Source: Elysia chlorotica (taxonomy: Eukaryota; Mollusca; Gastropoda; Plakobranchidae). Taken from it: a stretch of 64,000 bases of DNA. The translations under genes were made by a program, and so were the position numbers. Below the pieces are notes generated by a model. It was given only the letters and a program-made list of their open reading frames with translations, was not told the origin of the DNA and ran no database searches. Positions 55,271-64,000 of the stretch are shown piece after piece. The stretch covers positions 520,333-584,332 of the forward strand of contig RQTK01000084.1 of the NCBI GenBank assembly GCA_003991915.1, read 5' to 3'. The first letter of the stretch is position 1; every line of letters begins with the position of its first letter.

Positions 55271-57635
55271 ATGGCTTACAAAGGTGCTGGTCAAAAGGTT
55301 CAGAAGGTGATGGTCCAGCCTATCGTATCCTTTTCAAAGAAGTTGCATTGATGGTTTACATTTATAACGGTATAACTTATACACCGGCAACCTGTTTTCG
55401 ATAGAAGTGTTGAAGGTGCCCAGAAAAGTAACAACACCAGAATCTTTATTCCACATGCCAAACATGTTGTATTCAGGAGCCGAGAGTACGAGTTACATAT
55501 CAAAGGCCTCCAAAGACTGTAGATCTAATACATTTGTTGGAAGGATTTTACACGTCGGGTCCAAAAATTTAGTAGCTTATATAAAGAAATAAAATGTTGC
55601 TAACTAGATTTAGATCTAGTATACATCTACTGATTCTTTAAGATAATCTTAGGATCTACTGTTGTATTGATAAATAGGAAAACCAAAACACAAAACCTCC
55701 TCAATGTTGATTTTAAAACATCTTTCAATATTGATTCTAGATCTAATTAATAGCCTTCATTGTGACGTTATAAATTTCCGGCGATCTGGGTGGGCCGATT
55801 ACTAAACAAATTTTGTCAACGATTCCATAGGACGAAACAAAAGCTTATAGATCTAATCTAGGCCTAGTAGTAGTAGCCTACGGGTTTTTTTTTTTTTATT
55901 AAAGGGGGAAACCCGGAAAGGCGTCTATTCAATAGAAATAATTTGTTTAACTTATAAGTTTTCTGCACACTAACCTTGTGCCTGTCCTGGGTACACACGG
56001 GCGTTATCCCGAAGGAAAACTTCAAAAAGTCCCTTCCTTCACAACTATGCCCTTGGCAAAATAAATAAGACACCCATATCCCCAACCAAAACCATAGCCC
56101 TAACCCTATCCATCGCCATCCAAATCCCCAACCCTATCCCAAATCCTAACGGTACCATCCCTATCCCCAACCCTAACCATAACCCTAATCCTATCTATAA
56201 CCATATCCATATCCCCAACCCTATCCCGAATCCTAATGGTACCATAGCCCTATCCCTATCCCCAACCAAAACCAGACCTGCCAACATTACGCTTTGGGCG
56301 TAATTTATTACGCCCAAACGCGGCAAATTACGCTTTACGCCCGGTCCTTGTCATATTACGCCCGGAAATTCAAATTTCGTGGCTTGTGTCCCTTTCATTT
56401 TTTTCGTTTTATATTGACTATGTTTAAACCAAAATATGTTTAAACCGAAATTGAAATTAGACCCCCTAAATTTTCGGTTTAAACGTGTTCCACTGTATAT
56501 ATTTATTTTTTTATTTTTTTCAAACAAAATGCAATATGCAAAATACCTAAACTGTATTTTCAATGGCCCATTAGGTATTGACACCCAAATTTCGACCCGA
56601 TTATGTAATAGTTAGCTCATGCTAACAATACCCTATATTTCTCACCTACGAGTTCTACTCTTCTATCTAGGAGAGTAAACTCAAAGCGTTGAGTCCGCTC
56701 TTAAGTGCCGGAGGCATTAAGAGTGGTAACTCGACGCTTGTAGGTGCTCTCCCCTGAAAGTAGGGGAGGGGTGCTCGGCAGAGCAATTTATCCGCCGAGC
56801 ACTGATACTCACAAGAGAGTAGATAAGAAATGAGCAATCATATCAAACAATAAAAGAACGAAATCGAAATGAAAATATTTGTGAATTATTCGAAACCATT
56901 ATAAAAAAAACAATCGATTACATTTTAAAAAATCGGCCCCTCCAAAAAACCATGCCCCTTTTTTATATAGGTTGTCCCCTCAAATAAATCCCTCTTTAGG
57001 TAGCATGGGTAAGCTACTAAAATTTTTGGGCCCGACGTGTAAAATCCTCCCCATTTGTTTAGATTATCGAAACCAAATGTTCCACAGTGTTGTGTCTAGT
57101 TCTTATAGAACCTGTGATCTCTGTGAAACAAACCTGGATCTAGATCTAGATTTTCTAAATCTTAAAAATTCTATGATTTATAAATTATTTAAATAACAAT
57201 AATGTTATTTTACATATATAGATCTAGTTAAAGCTGGAATATTTATTTAGCATATATATATATAACATCCAATTCTAAGAATACCTTAATTCTGAAATAT
57301 TCCCCCCCCCCCTTTTCTCTTTCTCTCTCTCACTATCAATCTCTTATTCCTTTCAGCTGCATACGCCTTTCTTTCTGGTTTCCCTCAAATCTAAAGGCAT
57401 TCACTAATATTTTTTAGTGTAACCATAGTTATTAAAGCATTTTTCAAGACTTTTCCTTTACAGTGAACCAGAACTTGATCTTCAGATATCTACAAAACGT
57501 AAGTCAAAATTTGTCGCCATTTCAGTTCTCAATTATTATCCAAGGTTTTCTACAAGATAACCATGTTAAAAATCAAAATGATATCTGTATTTAATGGAAC
57601 TTAAATTTTAGGCCCTTGAATTCAGTTTATTTGAA

Positions 57636-57695
<60 letters not shown>

Positions 57696-59244
57696 TACTT
57701 AGTATTTAAATTTGTCTAAGTGTATATACATGGCATGTAAAAATTTGTTTATTTTCAATGGAGACCATACAAGCTAAAAAAGAAACGGTTTAAATTTTAT
57801 TAAAGAAATGTTATTGTAGTAACAAATTCATAAATAAAATAAATTCTGTTTTAGACGAGCTTGGTTGGAATTTTTGTTTTGTTTTGAAAAGATCTATATT
57901 TCTATGAAAAAGTTAAATGTTTGCAAAATAAATGCATGACTCATAAGGATGTACATCATTAGTAACTAAGTTCAAAGCTATAACTATGTACCTATTTTTT
58001 TTTTCTGCATTTAGAGGTCAAGAATTCAAGTCTGGCTGTATGAACAAATCAATTTGCGTATTGAAGGTTGTATTGTGGTGAGTTTTGATATTGAAATAGA
58101 TTCTAATTTTTATGATCTGTAACCCACCACAAATTCCAACAACCATATGCAACAGTTGTGGCCATGTACAAATCTTTGTTAGACTTTATTGCTGGTGACT
58201 GATTGTTGCAGCCTCGTTGAGTAGATTTTATTTGCATTATATGGTATTTTACTTCTTAGTCAGTCTGACTGAGACTAAATTGCGACACGCTTGGGCATGC
58301 AGATTACCATGATGCAAGTTATGGTAAAAGAGGGGGGGGTGTCCGGCTAGCCGCAGTACCTTGTTAGTCTAGCCCAGTGGTCTCTATCTTCTAGTTCTAC
58401 GAACTAATGAAATACCAGTACAGTAAGCTGACAAAACTCAAGTTTACGTCAATCTTCGAGCTACATGGCAGTCTATGGATCACAACTGTTTAGGGTATGA
58501 TCTGCAGAGCAACGCAGGATGCTTCCTCAGTCACATTGGCTTGAATTACCAATATAATAACCTGCAATGATGGATGAATGATAAATAGTGAAGAAGTTTA
58601 CAAGCGAGCAGCGATAGATCTAGAGAAAAAATAAATTACATGTATATCAACACAAATGATGATCATTACTATTACATTCAATCAAATAAGCTGTCTGTCA
58701 ATATCAAATTTAAACTGACCCTGAAGGGAGGGGAGGTTAAAAACAAAGTGAAACATTTTTAAAACAATTGACCCCCAATTGTCATGGTAATCTTTAAATT
58801 TATCGAAACTACAAGTAAATCCAATACCCAGTTAGCAGTATCAGAACAGATAGAAAGTCTTGATCCAAATTCTATGCACAACTTCGCAAACTCTGACCTG
58901 TGTTTCCAAGGCATCGCTCAAACCATCCTACTCCTTTGACTCACATCACATATCAACAACAGGGAATTAAGCATAGAGGGTTGTTGAGTTTTCTTAATCA
59001 AAGAGAACAACAGATGAGGCCAAACAGCTATAAAAAGGTGCAAATACTGAAATCGAGATGGAGAGAAAAAGAGAGGTCTAGATAATAAAAGACTTTGTTT
59101 TGTTGTGACTGGCCTGTCATGAAAATCATCAAAATGTTCAATTTTTGTTCTCTTTGTAAAAATTAAAATGTAATTGAACTCTTAAAACTTGTTTTAATTT
59201 GAAATTATGATGAAGCCGTATGATCTTTGTATACTAATAATTTT

Positions 59245-59294
<50 letters not shown>

Positions 59295-62200
59295 AAGTTT
59301 TTTGATCCCATTTTGTTCCCTGAAGGTTAAGCCTGTTTCCAAATTTATAATGTTATCAGCTGAGACAGGAATCGTTGTATCCTCATGTTATTTTATGTGT
59401 GTCAGAGCCTATTATTGTGAGACATTAGTCTTGGGACCCATCCATAATATTGCCTTGCTGTTGACGTCAGGATACAAACTTTCTCTTTCTCTCTTTTAAT
59501 GTTAACCAAAAGTACAAAAATAATGATTCTAATTGTACAAACATTGATTTACCGGTACAAATATAATTTTGTTTTTATATGTTAGAAAAATGAAAAACTG
59601 CTTCTTTCAGGGGTTTGATGAGTATATGAATCTAGTGCTGGATGATGCTGAAGAGGTACACATGAAAACACAGAACAAGAAGAGATTAGGTGAGTCTGAT
59701 TTAGAAAGGAATAGATATATGTGATAGATCTTTTGCAAAGTGAAGAGAGGAACACAGTGATAATTAATATAGCTGCCAACCAGTATGTATTTTAAAATAT
59801 ATGTATTTAGTACATATTTGACCTCCTGAGTACGTCCGTTTGTATCTGGTTGAAAAAATACATATTTGCTGCAAGGCACAAAGTTTGTTTCCAAGAATCC
59901 AGTTTTTGGAAGACCAGTTAGACTGATTTAGACTTTAAACCATATTTGCAGACTGATTTAAACTTTAAACAGTCTTCGCTGTCAGACGCCGGTCCCCTCA
60001 CACGTCACAGTTCCTACTCTGGCACGATTAGATAAATAATTACGTATTTTGTAGTGCTGGGCATGATTGCTGCAACTCTTTCACACAGACATACGCACAC
60101 ACTCCCAGTGGGCGGTGGGCAGCGCATGTGGCATTATTGCATATTTACTCAAAGGTGCTACATACTGTACAAGATCTTTTGTCTACTCTTGTTGGTTATT
60201 GTATGTCAATATATCAAGAAAAATTGATTATTCGAAATACAAGAAATAAAATATTTATTCCTGGGCTAAATTATTTAAATTATCTTCACAGCTTTCACTT
60301 CTCTATACAAATCTTGCTTATATATCATCATCAGGATTTCGGATGATAGATCTAAGCTTATTCTAGATCTGATATTTCAAACGAGTGATTGCTGTTGCCT
60401 GCCACTAATGTGTTGCAACTCTAGCCTAACAAATGCCATCTTTTGTGTTGTGTCACAGTTGGTGGTTTAAAATTATTGTGAAAACTTTTTGTTGATAATG
60501 ATCATTTTAATGGCCCATACGGACATCTAGATTTTCGATCACTTCCGTAAATTTACGCTCTTTTCGAGGGCACCTGATTTGTGGTATTCCTGTTAAAATT
60601 GCCGATGGAAGACATACCTCCAAACAAATGTAGGCCTATCTGTCGACTCGAAGTGACACTACATATCGTGAAGGTGAATCTAGATCTAGACTGTGTCCTT
60701 ATATTCTCCATCTAGTTGATATCCGATGGTATAAATCTAGATCTAATTTTGTGATATATATAAACAGGGAACTAGATAGTTAATCTTGAGGGACGAACTG
60801 GCTCAAGTGGCAGAGCGTCTGATTCTCATTATGAAGTGCCTAGTTTGAGACCGTCGACTGGGCAAATTAAATGTCGGATTTGTCCCCGCGCTGGTTGATT
60901 CAGTCAACGACAATGGTATTATTCCAATTGCTTTGGGCATGCTAGAAAGCTCTTATTCTTTATTCAACCGTCTTGAAAATATATAATTTAGTTTACGCAA
61001 ATCCTGAATATTGCTGAGGTGGTGTTTCTGAGATAAATTTCAACAACAACAAAAAGTTAATTATAAAGTATTTCCTTTCTCAATAGTTGGCAGCTAGGAA
61101 TTAATTAAGTTTTTGAAACTAAGATTTTTTTATACCTGGTACCTAAAATTCTTGATCAAGTATTCATAATAAGACTAACTTATTTGGTTTTGGTAAGTGG
61201 TTGGCAGCAATGTGAGTGGGCAATGAAATGAAGCAAGGTGTCACACAGTCCCACTTCAATGAAATAATCATGTGTATCTTAGAAAGATATCCAAGAGTTA
61301 AAATAGACATGGCACAACATAAATAACTTTAGAGATATACACAAGATATCAGTGATCATAATCTTCCGCGGAAATCCGTGATTTTGACCTGTTCGGTACT
61401 TTTTCCGCATTTTCCCCCTTTTCTTCTAAGTCCACAAATCATGGACTTTGTCTTCGAGCGGTGTTGAAATGAAAACATCATGTCATCCGTTCTGACCTGG
61501 TAGCAAAATAAATGCGCTGTCGGAACACAACTTAAGTCGTGGGGATTTTCTTTGAACAGTATCTATAATAATATAATAATACATAGTATTACCTAATAGG
61601 GTCTGTGTGCTAGAAAATTTAATGTGTAACTATCACAACGCAAATCGCTGAAGTTTACCTTTGAGCGGTATCGATAACAGGTCTACAATGTCAACCGATT
61701 TGACCTGTGTCTGTTAAAATAATGCGATAATGCAAGTACATGTATCTAAAAGCGCCAGTCGCTGCTGCGACTGGTAGTTTGTCGAGAATATGTTTCTTTT
61801 GTTTTGACCCACTCCATTTGGATGTTTGCAGTGTAACACACTTTCTAGTTTCAAGCTTTTCTAGTGCATCCAAGATCATATTTTGAAAAAATAATGTTAT
61901 AATTCAGGGACAGGAAATTGTTTTTTCACACCTGTCGGCACCCGAGGAACCATCAGAGGGAAGAAACCAAAAAGCAAACCTCAGATATTGCGAGGGCCTG
62001 TAATAAGAATAATTATATAGTATATACTTCATATTTTCTTGGTAGCTTCTGAACAGTTTCGAGCATAATGTAAATACCCGATTTACCGCGCTCTGTCAAT
62101 TCAAGGTGATACCTCGAAACAATCCAATCTGCCGTTTCCTACTTATCTAAGGCAAATAGATAGCATGGTTATCTCAATGGGATGTTTTTTTACATTTGTG

Positions 62201-62869
62201 ACGTAGAGCGCTCTGCTTCTATTGAGAGAGATACAGGTTTGATCTGCTGCTTTTTTCTACTGGTTGAGTCAGTGTCAGTAGCCTATACCTCTCACGTGAC
62301 AGATTCCGGCTTTTCTTTTTACGAGAGATTTGTTTTCTCTTTTAAAAAAAAATCAATGCATTTTAAAGACTGATGTCACGACCGTGTATATGCCTTTATC
62401 TCAATAATTTAATGTTCGAAAATAGTGAATTTAAGACCCACAGTTATAACCTGAAAAGAAAAAAAAAAGAACCAACAACTCAGTGAACCTATGAACATAG
62501 AAATTAACCCAGATTACTTACTCTCCTTGAGGACTCATTTACCGATGCCAATGCACATTTTCATCTCCTGCCGTAAAAACCTGCACCCTCTAAAACTCGC
62601 TTTTCTTGTGTCCCGAGGGGCAGATTCTTAGGCACTGTACTTGAAGTTTGCTGAGTCTGAGGTGTACAGTATATGTGTGTTCCTCTTTGGTATTGTGCTC
62701 TTTAATTTCTCTTCACTGCAGCTATACATGTACTTAAGTTCTATTCTTACTGTAAGGGAATTATTTTTTTTTGTCATTCAATCTCCTTGCTACTTCAATA
62801 TTTATTTCTCTTTCAGGACGCATAATGCTCAAGGGTGACAACATAACATTGATTCAGCAAGTTCAATAG
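55271..62869 (+). CDS. SNRPE: Small nuclear ribonucleoprotein E (SmE), 5 exons
   Basis: Exons 55271-55324, 57472-57498, 58015-58077, 59611-59689 and 62817-62869 total 276 bases, 91 residues plus TAG (human SmE has 92). SmE is one of seven Sm proteins forming the ring on spliceosomal snRNAs in the cytoplasm and nucleus. The product starts [18 protein letters not shown], continues NLIFRYLQN and [19 protein letters not shown], has the Sm1 region [16 protein letters not shown] (about 49-64) and the Sm2 signature [12 protein letters not shown] (about 76-87), ending QQVQ. The ATG has A at -3 and G at +4. All junctions are in phase. Exon 2 is only 27 bases; its acceptor must be the CCAG at 57468-57471, since the CAG ten bases earlier would bring in a stop. 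Intron 4 is 3.1 kb. Confidence 0.97.
56090..56275. repeat. Degenerate CCCTAA/CCCTATCC-type satellite
   Basis: About 185 bases of variants of CCCTAACC, CCCTATCC, CCCCAACC and AATCCTAACGGTACC in one orientation, in SNRPE intron 1. A higher-order unit is visible: ATCC-AATCCTAA(C/T)GGTACC recurs near 56140 and 56225. It looks like an interstitial, diverged telomere-like array. Confidence 0.7.
56285..56375. repeat. TTACGC-rich inverted repeats
   Basis: Words TTACGC/GCGTAA recur at least six times within 90 bases. TTTGGGCGTAAT (56293-56304), two bases, then ATTACGCCCAAA (56307-56318) is a perfect 12-base-pair palindrome. It directly follows the telomere-like array. Confidence 0.75.
56657..56820. 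other. Cluster of hairpins
   Basis: Five potential stem-loops in 165 bases: ACTCTT/AGGAGAGT (56657-56676); a long stem with outer GCGTTGAGT (56686-56694) and ACTCGACGC (56729-56737) and inner CTCTTAAGTGCC/GGCATTAAGAG (56698-56723); CTCCCCT/AGGGGAG (56749-56768); GTGCTCGGC/GCCGAGCAC (56771-56802); ACTC/GAGT (56807-56820). GC content is higher than the surroundings. No known RNA family was recognised. Confidence 0.6.
57640..57693. repeat. (CT)n microsatellite
   Basis: CT array in SNRPE intron 2. Confidence 0.95.
59246..59480 (+). mobile_element. (CT)n array followed by SINE copy
   Basis: A CT array (59246-59293) is followed from about 59305 by a plus-oriented SINE body: TTATCAGCTGAGACAGGAAT, CATTAGTCTTGGGACCCATC and TTGCTGTTGACGTCAGG. 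It lies in SNRPE intron 3, 130 bases before exon 4. Confidence 0.65.
60795..60935 (+). mobile_element. SINE fragment with tRNA-like head
   Basis: Head with GGCTCAAGTGGCAGAGCGTC (A-box-like) and TAGTTTGAGACCG (degenerate B box), then CGCTGGTTGATTCAGTCAAC. Confidence 0.5.
62165..62310 (+). mobile_element. SINE fragment
   Basis: tRNA-like GGTTATCTCAATGGGATG and GAGATACAGGTTTGATC (B-box region), followed by CTGGTTGAGTCAGTGTCAGT, the family body word. Confidence 0.5.
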
Positions 62870-64000
62870 CATTTTGGATTCCAGTGTTGTTATATGTAAT
62901 ATATATTGCTTTCCTTCTGACTGTTGTATGTTACTTAACTTAGGGGCAAAGTTTTATTCATATTTTTTTTAAAGATTGTGTCAATGTAGGGGAAAACACT
63001 TAGAAAAAATTTTTGATGCAGAAAAAAAAAAGACTTATTATCATATGCTGAACAACAGATTTCAAGAAAGATGTTGGAAGTAATTTTTTACCAGGATCTT
63101 ATTCCAATTACCTCTGGAAACTGTCTATGAGTTTTTTGTTATTTTCAATTTTATTCATACATTGCTATCAATTGTCATTGTCACAATGTACAAAATTTGA
63201 TTTTTTCATCACCCTCATCATCATTCTCATTAGTCATTTTGCCCATATTTGGGAAAATAAAATGATTGACCATTACATTTTAAAATGTTTTTTTGTTTGT
63301 TTTTGTTTTAATTTTTCTAAAATTTACAGTCTGGTGTGTTTGTGCAGCTTCATGATTTACTCATAAAAAATTATTTATACAAGTATATACATGTATATAT
63401 TAAATAATGGATCCTTACTGATGGGAGGGGCGCAATGGCAATATATATATATATACACATATATTATAATGTATTTATATTTAAAATATACCCGTGGGCA
63501 GTTTGCACAGAACAAGTTGTTCTTAATAATATATGAGTCTGAAGAAAAATGTCTGAATCAAGCCTAGTGATCTTCAACTACGTGTTTTCAATGCAACACA
63601 ATTTAATCGTATGTACTCACATTTTTTTAGTGATCTTGGTTCATATTTAACTAGTCTAAAAAAAGTAAAACACAGTGCACTCCAAATATTTCGAAATTTC
63701 CCATAATAGGACATACCTAATAAATCTTTTTTATTTGCTTCTTGCATTAAGTTTGTACTTAATTTGACCATTTACTGCTTGCTTTTATTTCGACGTGTTT
63801 CTAATCCAACATCGAATATGACATTTATACTAATTTCTTTACAAAAACATGCTGGTGATTGTGTCTTTATTAGCCTTATAAAGTTATACAGTGATAAATA
63901 ATCTTGCAAAAATGAATCAACTTGTACAAAGATAAGCCAATGCATTGTGCAGAAAGAACATCTCCATGTAGTTGTGTATCTACACCAACAGCCAACCCAC
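62870..64000. other. SNRPE 3' UTR and downstream flank
   Basis: After the stop, the first clear polyadenylation signal on the plus strand is AATAAA at 63256-63261, about 390 bases downstream. A TA-rich run lies near 63440-63470. No further gene recognised up to the window end. Confidence 0.5.
63256..63261 (+). terminator. SNRPE: Candidate SNRPE polyadenylation signal
   Basis: Canonical AATAAA followed by T/GT-rich sequence (TTTTTTTGTTTGTTTTTG at about 63289). Use in vivo is inferred. Confidence 0.45.

Larger units (their letters stand above)
59690..62816. other. SNRPE intron 4
   Basis: Contains a short direct duplication of CAGACTGATTTA-ACTTTAAA (about 59917-59970), several AGATCTAG words (60345-60745), and two plus-oriented SINE fragments with tRNA-like heads (about 60795-60935, 62165-62310). 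No coding segment recognised. Confidence 0.55.

Noticed and set aside
56657..56820. Hammerhead or other known ribozyme in the hairpin cluster
   Set aside because: I looked for a CUGAUGA..GAAA core on both strands and did not find it.

Overview
The window is eukaryotic nuclear DNA: AT-rich, intron-dense, full of microsatellites and old transposon copies, with one 822-base assembly gap. Gene content (a KIAA2012-type coiled-coil protein, a calcyphosine-2-type EF-hand protein, spliceosomal SmE), GT-AG introns of tens of bases to several kb, and CR1/L2-like LINE, tRNA-derived SINE and pogo-like debris fit an invertebrate metazoan, most likely a lophotrochozoan and probably a mollusc. That placement is inference; no sequence here fixes the species.

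Layout. 1-3823: upstream DNA without recognisable genes. 3824-34408, plus strand: a 25-exon gene for a protein of about 1344 residues, recognised as the KIAA2012/DUF4670 family from a conserved N-terminal motif and a long Glu/Lys/Arg coiled coil. All 25 exons join in phase; exon 1 lies on the other side of the gap. 34409-39087: 3' flank and intergenic DNA shared with a convergent gene. 50863 down to 39088, minus strand: an 18-exon gene for a CAPS2-like protein of about 615 residues with degenerate EF-hands at its C-terminus; one junction is in phase only if a 20-base microexon is used, and there is a symmetric 54-base optional exon. A non-coding 5' exon may lie near 52441-52640. 52641-55270: head-to-head intergenic DNA packed with SINE copies, ACT microsatellites and foldback elements. 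55271-62869, plus strand: a complete five-exon SNRPE gene (91 residues), introns 1 and 4 carrying most of the length. 62870-64000: SNRPE 3' UTR and flank.

There is no operon logic. SNRPE is a housekeeping splicing factor. CAPS2 relatives are often expressed in ciliated tissue, so the tail-to-tail KIAA2012/CAPS2 pair is worth noting, but a functional link is not shown by the sequence.

I found no self-contained novel system. The least explained structures are a cluster of hairpins at 56657-56820, two consecutive long inverted repeats at 54465-54669, a two-copy foldback MITE family (9919-10008 and 17814-17892, the second just upstream of a coding exon), and the predicted micro/cassette exons.
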